Below, piece by piece: positions 17,401 to 24,710 of a stretch of 40,679 bases of DNA. The first letter of the stretch is position 1. Each line of letters opens with the position of its first letter. This stretch comes from Bauldia sp. (GTDB taxonomy: Bacteria; Pseudomonadota; Alphaproteobacteria; Rhizobiales; Kaistiaceae): positions 1 through 40,679 of the forward strand of contig JAGRKZ010000048.1 in assembly GCA_020442065.1 (NCBI GenBank), given 5' to 3'. The position numbers were made by a program, and so were the translations under genes. Below the pieces are notes generated by a model, which did not search any database, had not been told where the DNA came from, and was given only the letters and a program-made list of their open reading frames with translations.

Positions 17401-17725
17401 TCGCCACCGCCGCCCGCGCTTGCCGCTCGGCGGCGAGGTCGATCAGGTTGCTGTAGCGGGCCTGGTCGATCAACCCCTGGTCCATCGCGGCGTTGAGCGT
17501 GCGCTGCGCCGCCTCGAACTGCTTCGTCGCCCGATAGTCGGCGTCGATCTGCCGCGCCAGGCGCTCATAGGCCCGCTCGACGCTGAGCGTGCGGCGCTCG
17601 GTTCGATCGGACGCGACCGCGACGCCGTCCTGCGCCGCGGCGAGCCGGTTGAGGTCGGCCGAGGCCTCGGCGACGCCGCGCGACTTCGCCTCGATCGTGA
17701 TGCGCTTGATGACGTCAGTCTGCAT
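14432..17725 (-). CDS. tail tape measure protein with paired EF-hand loops
   Basis: 1097 residues from the ATG at 17725. This protein sets tail length and is threaded out during DNA ejection. The N-terminus has the tape-measure pattern of long helices (GVAEASADLNRLAAAQ; VQNLTFQLNDMATMLASGQSPF). Hydrophobic segments are near 175-200 and 555-580 (GGGIFGSILSGLGGG), followed by a strongly charged coiled coil (RAEERAEARLRREEKLQARREEL). Two canonical calcium-binding EF-hand loops are at 826-837 (DVNASGGITLAE) and 857-868 (DADGDGQITRLD). It overlaps the chaperone stop by 11 bases and is coupled to the tail tip gene. Confidence 0.9.
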   Translation of the reverse strand: MQTDVIKRITIEAKSRGVAEASADLNRLAAAQDGVAVASDRTERRTLSVERAYERLARQIDADYRATKQFEAAQRTLNAAMDQGLIDQARYSNLIDLAAERQARAAVATRAAAVTHAASAGAVKLNTGQVQNLTFQLNDMATMLASGQSPFVMMMQQGMQMAQGFGPGTGLQAALKGVGTALVSFVTNPLNLAVVGIAAAAGGVKLLWDAVSSSADAERALEQHKALIEDIRDAYGAAGEAATRYAAKSAEVLQFRTASALSSETRALKAALSEFAGANYPGEALNPSAVAADFGPLNDMVKEFITTIRDGTANVAAFEVEIAKVGNATDDIRTDAAVAQVLALIEPLLKLEQQARQTAGATQLFSGTVARLGATRFADAFGDLDGLKSELEGFLDDQKRAAEEAARSAQQRADAIKGVTEQLQFEADQLGRTAREQAIYNALRQAGTTLDTEAGRSIADLAGRNFDLAAAQDALNDRLREAKGLASGFAGTLVKGLMDGKGVVSALGDAVGGLSSTLGNVAGGFLGKLGGGGIFGSILSGLGGGLVSSLVSGIGGLFKSIFGNRAEERAEARLRREEKLQARREELARKEERRQSLQEARGDYADRAYFAGLDTNTLEGRLAQFDREAQRERQAVKDSISNAKKRDQQLAALDKALAAERIRIQKDFADASIAEAERMLEEINRIGRSIADYVNGLDTGADSPLSPQDRLNAAAATYQSQLALAQGGNTDAQSSITGYADAYLKAAREFYASSTAFQDIFAAVKAQLLGLPAVTGTADPVVQALVSVQTAIVDAVDLNRVTLAQALASGPDATAVALAPLFDTIDVNASGGITLAEMQTALGTTNDRLLSIFQTLDADGDGQITRLDLIKESVAGVAQDASISTVNSTLVGDQEKGLGGIKRWAKDTALWAEATAKTVNAVGAGVVPWMSVIAQRLYNISDRLKASDPLGGVDKITKGKIKSGVWTKPYAMGGVVDAFAPGGIVGNGIWNHDSVRARFAGGGDIMLAGGEGVINAAATRMIGPSVIDLINRTGRLPDNDNGRYFTEQNRVLVGGFRAMVETLGMLERRLARIEASNEGIRRAAGTSSRSSRKTKVA

Positions 17726-18484
17726 CGGTTCGTGCCGCTGCCTTTTGCTGGTCCGAAAGCCAGTCGAGATAGACGCCGTCCATCGCCCAGAGCAGGCGGG
17801 CGAGCTGCTCGGCGTCGAACCACCAGTCGGCCGCATGGTCGCGGATCGACCGCCACGGGATGCGGCCCGCGCCGCCCATCGCCCCGAGTGGCCGGTCGGC
17901 CGAGAGCAGGTGCCACGCCGACCAGTAGCCCCGCGCGACGTCGCTCAACTCGGCGGCCTCGGGGATCTCGAGCGCGGCGGCGAGGTCGACGGCGTCCGCC
18001 TCCTCCTCCGCCACGCCGATCAGGAACTCGTCGGCGCCCTTCCGCGTCAGGTGGTAGCGGAGGGCCTCGACGAGTTTTTTTCCGTCTCTGCCTCGGCCTC
18101 GCCGTCTTCGTCGTCGACCGAGCTCGCCGCCGTCAGCACCCCGTCGCGGAACGTGGAATAGTCGGGGTCGGTCAGGAACGGCTCGGCCGCAGCGCGGCTG
18201 AACGGAATCGGAGCGCCGGTCTCGTCCTCGACGTTCCGCCAGTCGAGCAGGCAATGATCGAGCAGGCACACCCCGAGGATCCGGTCCTGTTCGACCGGAT
18301 CGATTACGCCCTTGTTGCGCTTGGCCGGCGGCAGCGCCCGGTACATCGCCTGCTGGCGCCGGCGGAACTCGGGATTGTTGGTGCCGCGCACCTTCAGCTC
18401 GATATTGCCGAGGCCAGGCAGGTCCTTGACCCAGCGCCCCTCGGCGGCGGCCGCGGCGTTGGTCTTGAGGGAGTTGATCTTCAT
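17715..18484 (-). CDS. tail assembly chaperone, frameshifted GT form
   Basis: A product of about 256 residues. The first 137 codons come from the upstream chaperone frame. Then a -1 shift at A AAA AAC (18080-18074) leads into a second frame (LVEALRYHLTRKGADEFLIG) of 119 codons ending at 17715. This matches the lambda gpG/gpGT arrangement directly upstream of the tape measure gene. In lambda the longer form recruits tail tube subunits to the tape measure. The second frame has no convincing start of its own before LVEAL, which supports frameshift-only expression. Confidence 0.8.
18047..18484 (-). CDS. tail assembly chaperone, short G form
   Basis: 145 residues from the ATG at 18484 (MKINSLKTNAAAAAEGRWV). 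It probably coats the tape measure protein during tail assembly, as lambda gpG does. The sequence NNPEFRRRQQAMYRALP and DWRNVEDETGAPIPFS are typical of this family in siphophages. It ends TEKNSSRPSATT, a low-complexity tail created by reading through the slippery site without shifting. A longer frame upstream crosses a hairpin region and is not supported. Confidence 0.8.
   Translation of the reverse strand: MKINSLKTNAAAAAEGRWVKDLPGLGNIELKVRGTNNPEFRRRQQAMYRALPPAKRNKGVIDPVEQDRILGVCLLDHCLLDWRNVEDETGAPIPFSRAAAEPFLTDPDYSTFRDGVLTAASSVDDEDGEAEAETEKNSSRPSATT
18074..18080 (-). promoter_or_regulatory. programmed -1 frameshift slippery heptamer
   Basis: On the minus strand the zero-frame codons GAA AAA AAC form A AAA AAC, one of the most efficient bacterial -1 slippery heptamers. 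Slipping places CTC as the next codon in the frame that continues to 17715. Confidence 0.8.
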
Positions 18485-18514
18485 GGCGGAGTGGATCCTC
18501 TGTCGGGGAAGGGT

Positions 18515-18547
18515 CCGCCGCGGGTGTCCCGACAACACCCGCGGCGG
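18515..18547. promoter_or_regulatory. strong hairpin upstream of the tail chaperone
   Basis: A perfect 13-bp GC-rich inverted repeat (CCGCCGCGGGTGT and complement) with a 7-base loop sits 30 bases before the chaperone start. It lies in the 211-base untranslated gap after the tail tube gene. There is no U-run. It may act as an RNA processing or pausing element that sets dosage between tail tube and chaperones. Two copies of GGACACCGATCC also lie in this gap. Confidence 0.45.
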
Positions 18548-18695
18548 GTGCGTCGACGCAAATCCTTGCTCCCCGGGGACACCGATCCCGGTCGCGGCCA
18601 CCGAGCCGCCAGAGGAGAGGAAGACGCCCCCGGACACCGATCCGAAGGCGGTCGCCCCCCGCGCGCTGTCGGGCCGCGCGGGAGGCGAAGAAGGC

Positions 18696-20159
18696 TTAGG
18701 CCTCGTAGTATTCGAGGCGGTCGCACATGACGTGCGCGTTGGTCGTCGTGTCGATCGACGACTGCCAGTCGAGGTCCAGCATCACATCCTGGTTCTTGCC
18801 GCCGGCGACCGGAGCGCCGCCGCGGAAGGTCACCCGCGGGAACGTCCAGATGATCGCCTGGTCGTCCTTGGCGAAGCGCGCGTTGATCGAGGTCGGCGTG
18901 CCGGCGTAGAGCTTGGCGAGCAGCGTGTCGTCACCAAAATAGGTGCTGATCCGGCCCGACACCTGGCACTCGCCCGGCTCGATCCCGACCGGCGAGGTGT
19001 CGTCGACCGCCTCGAGCGTGCGGAGGTTGTTGTTGATCGTGAAGCTGAGCGCCTTCGCCCAGTTCTTCGCCGCCACCGCCGCCCCCGCCTCGGCCACCCG
19101 GCCGACATTGGCGTTGCCCGCCATCACCCGGCCGGTCGTCGCCGCGTCCGGTGAGGCGTCGAGCGCAGTCGTGCTCTCGCCGCCGCCCATGCCGGTGAAC
19201 GTCACCGTGCCGGTGAGCTTCTCCCGGCTCGCCGCCGACATTTCGAGCTGCCCCGCCACCATGCCGCGGGCGACGATGTAGGTCGGCGTGTCCTGGCCGA
19301 GGAAGCCCTTCTCGATCGACAAAGCGGTCTTGGTGGTGCCGTTCTTGATCGTGTCGCCGAACCACACCTTGATCGTCTTCGAGGTGCCGGCGTCGGTGGT
19401 CCAGCCGCTCGGCTTGTTGTCGAGGGTGAGCGCGTTGGCGGCGATCGCCGTGATCCGCGCCCAGCCGTTCAGCGCCGCGGTCGCGAACTTGTCGCCCGTC
19501 GCCGAGCCGCCGACCTTGATCCACTGCCCGACCGCGAGGCCGAGCGTGGTGAAGTCGAGCGACGAGGACCCGAGGCCCCCGGCGGTCGCCGTGATGTCGC
19601 CCGACGCGCCCTGGAAGCCCACGACCTTGAGCTTGGCCGCCGCGGGCGGAGCCGTCTCGGCGGTGAGGCTGAGCGAGGATCCGACGATCGTCGTCCCGGT
19701 CGACGAGGCGGCGCGGAAGATCTGGTTGTTCGCCGCGTTGGTGAACCCGGTCGCCCGCACCAGGTGCCCCGCGACCACGGACGCGCCGCCCGAGGCGACG
19801 ACATAGGTGTCGGTGGTGGTGCCGGCGTCGGTGACGACGCTGTCGGCGGTCCCGTCATTGTCGAAGGTCGGCGTGTTGCTCCAGGGGTTGAACATCGCCG
19901 AGCGGATCACGTCCGAGAGGAACGTGTCGGCGACCGGGTAGGACAGCTCGAAGCTGATCGGCCCCTGCGCCGCCTGCATCTGCAGGATCGGGTCGCCCAT
20001 CATCCGGTCGGACCGGATTTCGTCGGGATCGGTGTATTCGGGCGTGAAGGTGATGCCCTCGCTGGTGATCCGGGCCGTCCGCATGCGCGGCGTGCCGGGC
20101 GTGGTGCCGGGGGTCGACTCCCGGACGAACGCGACCTGGACGCGATTGGATGATGTCAT
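18696..20159 (-). CDS. major tail tube protein
   Basis: 487 residues. The N-terminus (NRVQVAFVRESTPGTTPGTPRMRTARITSEGIT) has the pattern of siphophage tail tube proteins, including the T-P-G-T-x-P loop. The C-terminus (KNQDVMLDLDWQSSIDTTTNAHVMCDRLEYYEA) is also family-like. The middle (about 115-290) is Gly/Thr/Ala-rich and looks like an inserted beta domain. This makes it longer than the usual 150-330 residues and probably decorates the tube surface. It lies between the tail-completion genes and the chaperones, as expected. Confidence 0.82.
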   Translation of the reverse strand: MTSSNRVQVAFVRESTPGTTPGTPRMRTARITSEGITFTPEYTDPDEIRSDRMMGDPILQMQAAQGPISFELSYPVADTFLSDVIRSAMFNPWSNTPTFDNDGTADSVVTDAGTTTDTYVVASGGASVVAGHLVRATGFTNAANNQIFRAASSTGTTIVGSSLSLTAETAPPAAAKLKVVGFQGASGDITATAGGLGSSSLDFTTLGLAVGQWIKVGGSATGDKFATAALNGWARITAIAANALTLDNKPSGWTTDAGTSKTIKVWFGDTIKNGTTKTALSIEKGFLGQDTPTYIVARGMVAGQLEMSAASREKLTGTVTFTGMGGGESTTALDASPDAATTGRVMAGNANVGRVAEAGAAVAAKNWAKALSFTINNNLRTLEAVDDTSPVGIEPGECQVSGRISTYFGDDTLLAKLYAGTPTSINARFAKDDQAIIWTFPRVTFRGGAPVAGGKNQDVMLDLDWQSSIDTTTNAHVMCDRLEYYEA

Positions 20160-20207
20160 GGGAGTTGCTCCTTGATGGGAAGGCGACGAACGGGAGAGAC
20201 GGAACGC

Positions 20208-20405
20208 TTAGCGAGGCTTGCGACCCGGGACCCGGGGCGACGGCCGGCCGGTGGAGGTCTCCGCCCGTGCCGGGGCACCGCTCGCCACGAGCCCGGCCTT
20301 CGCCAGCTCCCCGAGCGAGCGCGGCGCGACGTCCTCGGCCGAGACTTCGGCGCCGGGCGCGAACCGGCGGTTGACGGTGTTGAACGGCTTGACGACGGTG
20401 GCCAT
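20208..20405 (-). CDS. small phage protein between tail completion and tail tube genes
   Basis: 65 residues (MATVVKPFNTVNRRFAPGAEV, ending in a Pro/Arg-rich tail PSPRVPGRKPR), unrecognised. The middle (APRSLGELAKAGLV) resembles the small post-capsid protein at 22522-22704. Both carry a short F-A-P/F-P-A, E, L, G-hydrophobic pattern, so the two may share a fold. Role unknown. Confidence 0.6.
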   Translation of the reverse strand: MATVVKPFNTVNRRFAPGAEVSAEDVAPRSLGELAKAGLVASGAPARAETSTGRPSPRVPGRKPR

Positions 20406-20419
20406 CGTATCTGCTCCTC

Positions 20420-20872
20420 TCAGGCCTCGACGCGCCGCCACTCGATCGCGAGCGGCAGCTCGTACCAGTTGCCTTCCTCCTCGGCCGGACCGCCCTCGCC
20501 GATGAAGGCGTCCATGAACTCGAGGTCGCCCGAAAGCAGCGTCAGGCCGCGGAAGAGGTCCGCCAGCTTCTTGGCGAGGCGCCGCGGCTGCGAGGCGCCG
20601 GCGCCGGCGGCGACGAAGACCGGCAGCCACAGGTGCCCGCGCTCGTCCCAGCGGTTGTCGGCCTGCACGCTTTCGCCGATCGACTGCTGGCCGTAGAGGA
20701 CGCCGGTCAGCGCGACGCTGATCCATGGCGCCGGCGGGTTGGGCTTGGTAAAGGCCTCGTTCTCGAACCGGATCGGCGGCACCTCGGCGGTGTCGGGATC
20801 CGCGAGCCCCGCGACGTTCGACGGCGTCGACAGGAAGGCCTTGATCGCGTCATAGACCGCATCGTCGGCCAT
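20420..20872 (-). CDS. tail terminator / completion protein
   Basis: 150 residues. The pattern VYDAIKAFLSTP, then PPIRFENEAFTKPNPPAPWISVALTG, fits the phage tail terminator-like fold (DUF4128-type). This caps the tail tube and joins it to the head. It lies one small gene upstream of the tail tube, the usual place. Family assignment is by pattern and position. Confidence 0.65.
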   Translation of the reverse strand: MADDAVYDAIKAFLSTPSNVAGLADPDTAEVPPIRFENEAFTKPNPPAPWISVALTGVLYGQQSIGESVQADNRWDERGHLWLPVFVAAGAGASQPRRLAKKLADLFRGLTLLSGDLEFMDAFIGEGGPAEEEGNWYELPLAIEWRRVEA

Positions 20873-20881
20873 GGACTGCCC

Positions 20882-21517
20882 TCACCTCAGAGTGACGACG
20901 ATCGCCGGCACGCGGCCGGCCGACTTGTTGCCGGCGACGCCGCCGGCGAGCGCGCCGCCGACCGGCGTCTGGAACGCGAACCGGATGCGCGCGAGGTTCC
21001 CGAACCGGGCGCTCGCCTTCGCCGCGGTGATCGCGTAGACGCCCTTCGGCGCCTGCCTCGACAGCGGTCGGCGGCTCGGCGAGCCCTCGATCTTCCGCGC
21101 ATAGGCGACGGCGCTGAGGAACACGTATTCCCGCGCCACCGGGATCGCGCCGCCGATCGGCACCTCGACGCCATCGGCGAACAGCGAGTGGCTGTCCCGG
21201 TAGCGCCCGCTCCGCACCGGCGACACTGCCCGCAGCTCGTAGCCGATGAAGACCAGGACGTCGTCGACCAGCTCGAACTCGTAGACGATCCGCCCTTGCG
21301 GCTTCACGGCGTCGACGTCGCCCCGCGCCACGCCGTCGACGAAGGTCTGGTGCGGCGGGATGCGCCCGAGCACCCGCCGGTTGACGTCCTGCGCCGCGGC
21401 GAGCTGGGCCCGGGCGAATGTCGCCACGGCCCGGCTCTGCGCCGCCGGCGACAGCGTCTCGTCGACGAGGATCGCGATATCGCGGTCGAGGGGCTCGACC
21501 CGGGTGCGGAGCGCCAC
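20882..21517 (-). CDS. neck / head-tail joining protein (gp10-like position)
   Basis: 211 residues. The N-terminal helices (LSPAAQSRAVATFARAQLAAAQDVNRR) are followed by a beta domain with SPVRSGRYRDSHSLFADG, which resembles the S-G-x-x-R-x-S motif of HK97 gp10-type minor tail or neck proteins. It lies between the head closure and tail terminator genes. The role is assigned by motif and order. Confidence 0.65.
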   Translation of the reverse strand: MALRTRVEPLDRDIAILVDETLSPAAQSRAVATFARAQLAAAQDVNRRVLGRIPPHQTFVDGVARGDVDAVKPQGRIVYEFELVDDVLVFIGYELRAVSPVRSGRYRDSHSLFADGVEVPIGGAIPVAREYVFLSAVAYARKIEGSPSRRPLSRQAPKGVYAITAAKASARFGNLARIRFAFQTPVGGALAGGVAGNKSAGRVPAIVVTLR

Positions 21518-21529
21518 GGGCTCGGCCTC

Positions 21530-21877
21530 TCAGCCCTTGACCGTCAGCTCGTAGGCAATGAGCGTGCCGGCGACCCGGCGCGTATTGTCATCGGGATCGT
21601 CGATCGTCAGCTCCGCGCCGCGCACGACGATCCGGTCGCCCTTCACCAGCGGCAGCGTGATCGGCGCGACGATGTCCTCGGCGAGCACGATGACGCGCCG
21701 CTCGCCCTGCGCGATGCCCGGCGCCAGCGCCTCGCCGGCGAAGCCCACCACCCGCGCCCGCACGGTCGTCTCGACATAGGTCTGCGCGCCCCCCAGGCCG
21801 CTGTAGCGGCGGATCGTGACGTCCTCGCCAACGGCCCTCGCCCGCCGGTACGATGCCTTTGCGGCCTCCGGAGTCAC
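21530..21877 (-). CDS. head closure-like protein
   Basis: 115 residues. The GTG start at 21877 overlaps the connector stop as GTGA, so the genes are coupled. It is compact and beta-rich (VTIRRYSGLG, VRARVVGFAGEAL, RIVVRGAELTIDDPDDNTRRVAGTLIAYEL). The pattern and position match small head closure (stopper) proteins of siphophages. The longer in-frame upstream reading is an Arg-rich shadow of the connector gene. Confidence 0.6.
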   Translation of the reverse strand: MTPEAAKASYRRARAVGEDVTIRRYSGLGGAQTYVETTVRARVVGFAGEALAPGIAQGERRVIVLAEDIVAPITLPLVKGDRIVVRGAELTIDDPDDNTRRVAGTLIAYELTVKG

Positions 21878-22518
21878 AGGCTTGCCACCACATAGCCGCC
21901 GAGCAACCCGCCGATCGCCGCCTTGATAGTCTTGCTCGCCGCATCGGAGACGACGAACTGCTGCACGATCACGCCAGGCACCTCGTCTCGAGCCAGGTGC
22001 AGATCCTTGGCGGCGACGGAGAGCAGGTCGCGAACACCGAGCGCGATTGCCGCCTTGATCGCACCCGGCACGCCGCCGTCGGCATAGCCTGCGACAAACC
22101 GGATGCGGACCGACTCGCTGTCGCAACGGGCGGTCGGCCAGGTGCCGCCATAGACGGGCTCGATCCGCGACTTGTAGGGCGTGCCGTCGAAAAGGCGATA
22201 GTCGGTGTCGGCGACCAGCGTCTGCTCGACGCCGTCAGCGTCGTCGTACTTGACGCTCGTGACCGTCGACAGCGGCGGGTACGGGAACGTGATCGCGCCC
22301 GATGGGAAGCTGTCCAGCCGCAGCTCCCAGGTCTGCCGCGCGAGCGCCCGACCCAGCCAGCCGTCCGACGCCGGATCGAGTGAACCGACCACCGCGCCGA
22401 TGAACGCGGTCAACAGCGCATCGCTGGGATCGGTGCTCGGCAGCGCAAGCATCGACCGCACCTCGGCGACGGATACGGCGTCGGCTGCCGGCGCGGTGAC
22501 TAGGACCGGAGCGCGCAC
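21874..22518 (-). CDS. head-tail connector protein (gp6-like)
   Basis: 214 residues. The sequence LASTDPSDALLTAFIG-like helix, then WLGRALARQTWELRLDSFP, then FPYPPLSTVTSVKYDDADG is the hallmark of phage gp6-type head-tail adaptors (PF05135 group). These form a ring under the portal. The C-terminal half has extra helices. It lies just after the capsid module. Confidence 0.78.
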   Translation of the reverse strand: MRAPVLVTAPAADAVSVAEVRSMLALPSTDPSDALLTAFIGAVVGSLDPASDGWLGRALARQTWELRLDSFPSGAITFPYPPLSTVTSVKYDDADGVEQTLVADTDYRLFDGTPYKSRIEPVYGGTWPTARCDSESVRIRFVAGYADGGVPGAIKAAIALGVRDLLSVAAKDLHLARDEVPGVIVQQFVVSDAASKTIKAAIGGLLGGYVVASL

Positions 22519-22521
22519 GAT

Positions 22522-22704
22522 CTACCCGCGCTTCTCGGCTGGCGGGCGACGCACGGCCTTGTCGACCGGCTTCTTGTCCACCGGGACGGCGTAGCCGGCC
22601 TCGATTAGCCGCTTTGCCTCCTTTGCCGGGAAGCGATCGGTTTCGTCGTTTGGCGCCAGCGCGAAGTCGGCGCCGGCCATGCTCGTGAGCATCCTGATCT
22701 TCAT
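22522..22704 (-). CDS. small post-capsid phage protein
   Basis: 60 residues (MKIRMLTSMAGADFALAPND, then EAKRLIEAGYAVPVDKK, basic tail). Such small proteins commonly follow the major capsid gene in alphaproteobacterial phages. The function is unknown. The ATG at 22704 has a GAGAG-type ribosome binding site upstream. Confidence 0.65.
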   Translation of the reverse strand: MKIRMLTSMAGADFALAPNDETDRFPAKEAKRLIEAGYAVPVDKKPVDKAVRRPPAEKRG

Positions 22705-22782
22705 TTTGCCGCTCTCCTGGCGAGGACAATTGAGGGGATCGACGAGCGGCCCCAACGGGGCCGCCCGCCATCTGAGTGCGGC

Positions 22783-24048
22783 TTAGGACGCCGCAGTGAT
22801 CAGGTGCTTGACGGCGGCGGTGTCGCCGAGTTCGCCGTCGAAGCGGATCAGCCCCGCGATGCCCATGTCGGGCCAGAAACGTTCGCGGAGCACGCCGATC
22901 ACCGGCACACCGACCTTGCGGACGAAATACTTCGAGAAGTCGCCGAACAGCATGACCTTCTTCGCGGCCGCCAGCGAATCCATCGCCTGGTTGATGCTGA
23001 AGGGCCGACCGTTGAAGCTGGCCGGAACACCCTTCTGCACGTCGCCCATCTGCCACAGGTAGTTGCCGTTGCCGTCCTTCAGCTTTCGGCAGGCGGCGAG
23101 CGTGGTGTCGTTGAACATGTAGCGAGCCTTCGGCGACACCCGGTAGGCGGGATCGACGGAGTGCTCGAGGTCGATGATCTCGTCCCAGGTGATCGCCGCG
23201 GTCGCCGCGGCGGTCTTGCCCGCGGTCGATGCAGTCACGATGCCGTTCGGCGCCGAGGAACCGGTCCCGGTGGTGAGCTGCGAATTGGCGATCCTGCCGA
23301 GGCGCTCGCCGAGGAGCGAGCCGAGCAGGCTCTCCATGTTGAAGATGGAGTCCATGTCCAGCTCCCACGACCACCGGATGAACTCGGTGTCGAAGGCGTA
23401 GGCGTCGAGCGACTTCTGCCCGAAGGTGACGTCCGAGCCGCCGTCGTCGGTCAGCGCAGTCGCCTCGGTGTGAGCCACCGCCGCCACCGCGGTGTCATCG
23501 ACGGTCGGCACCTTGATCGGGTTGCCGGACCCCGTGGTCATGACGGTGCAGATGTCCTCGTCGTACATCGGCCCCCAGGCCTTCATCGACCGGACGATCA
23601 TGTCCGCGAGTTCGGTCGGCACCGTGTAGCCGCCAGCGGTGGTCGTGCCGACGGTCTGCGCGCGGGCTTCGAACTTGGCCGCACCCTGGCGGAGCAGGGC
23701 ACGCTCCTCCGGTTCGAGCTGAGCGACGTCGACGCCACAGATCACCTTCGCGAACACCGCGCGATACTCGGCCGTAGCGCCGTCATCCTGCCCGGCGCCC
23801 TCGCCGCCGGCGATCGGACGCTGCCGGGCGCGTTCCTCCTCGCCCTTCTTTTCGAGGGCGGCCAGGCGCTCCTCGCGCTCGATCTGCTTTTCGAGGCGAT
23901 CGTGCTCGGCCATCGCCGCGTCGTGCTGCGACTCCAGATCGCGAGCGCGCGCTTCATCCGTCTCGGCGTTGATGAGGTCGAGCCGCTCCCGCGCCTCGGT
24001 GATGATCTTCGCCTGTTTCTCGCGCAGTTCCTTGATCCGATTGCTCAT
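22783..24048 (-). CDS. HK97-type major capsid protein
   Basis: 421 residues. The N-terminal about 85 residues are a charged coiled coil (the delta domain: ELREKQAKIITEARERLDLI, LEKQIEREERLAALEKK) that is probably a scaffold removed by the protease. The HK97 fold follows: GGYTVPTELADMIV near 140, FNDTTLAACRKLKDGNGNYLW near 310, and the C-terminal FGDFSKYFVRKVGVPV. This is the classic order after protease and portal. Confidence 0.93.
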   Translation of the reverse strand: MSNRIKELREKQAKIITEARERLDLINAETDEARARDLESQHDAAMAEHDRLEKQIEREERLAALEKKGEEERARQRPIAGGEGAGQDDGATAEYRAVFAKVICGVDVAQLEPEERALLRQGAAKFEARAQTVGTTTAGGYTVPTELADMIVRSMKAWGPMYDEDICTVMTTGSGNPIKVPTVDDTAVAAVAHTEATALTDDGGSDVTFGQKSLDAYAFDTEFIRWSWELDMDSIFNMESLLGSLLGERLGRIANSQLTTGTGSSAPNGIVTASTAGKTAAATAAITWDEIIDLEHSVDPAYRVSPKARYMFNDTTLAACRKLKDGNGNYLWQMGDVQKGVPASFNGRPFSINQAMDSLAAAKKVMLFGDFSKYFVRKVGVPVIGVLRERFWPDMGIAGLIRFDGELGDTAAVKHLITAAS

Positions 24049-24104
24049 CGGTTCGGTTCCTTTTCCACCGTGTGTGTGAAGGGATTGGGCTTCGGCGCGA
24101 GCGC

Positions 24105-24710
24105 CTAAGCTTTACTCCGGACCCGAAGGTCCAGGTCGGCTTTCAAGCGACGCCGCGTGGCGGCCGCATTGAAGTTGGTCTGCCGGCGGTCCTTACGGGC
24201 CGCCTCGAGCGAGCGGAGGGCGATGCTGGTGCCCTCGTAGGCCGGCTCGGAAACAATGCTGACTTCGCGCAGATCCACCTCAAGGATTGTGCGCATTGGC
24301 GGATCGACCGTCTCGTCCCATTCCTGCCGCAGCACCGAGAAGCCGAACGACATGCCGGTAATGTCGCCGCGCTCGATCAGCGTCCGCACGTCGCGACCGT
24401 CGGATGTGTCCGGCAGGTCGATCTCGACCCGGAGGCCCTTGTCGTCCTCCTGGAGCCGCAAGGTGCCCGCAGACGAACGGCCGAGGATCCGACCAGGATC
24501 GTGATCGAAGTAGGCCCGGACATCGGCGGTCCGCAACGTGTTCGTGAAGGCACCACGGGCAAGCGCCTCGCGGAAATACCCGCCGATATCGGCCGTCTCT
24601 CCGAACACCGCAGCATAACCGCTGACCGTTACCTTGCCGTCGTCCGCGGCACGGCACTCGACAAGTCGCACCAGCGACCGCTGCTCGACCCCTTCAGGCT
24701 TGCTGCTCAT
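24105..24710 (-). CDS. HK97-family prohead protease
   Basis: 201 residues, a serine protease of the S78 type that matures the procapsid. GYAAVFGETADIGGYFREAL is near 31-50. The catalytic His is in YFDHDPGRILGR (H70) and the catalytic Ser in GMSFGF (S121). The third block is EVDLREVSIVSEPAYEGTSI. It starts inside the portal 3' end (17-base overlap) and precedes the capsid gene. Confidence 0.92.
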   Translation of the reverse strand: MSSKPEGVEQRSLVRLVECRAADDGKVTVSGYAAVFGETADIGGYFREALARGAFTNTLRTADVRAYFDHDPGRILGRSSAGTLRLQEDDKGLRVEIDLPDTSDGRDVRTLIERGDITGMSFGFSVLRQEWDETVDPPMRTILEVDLREVSIVSEPAYEGTSIALRSLEAARKDRRQTNFNAAATRRRLKADLDLRVRSKA

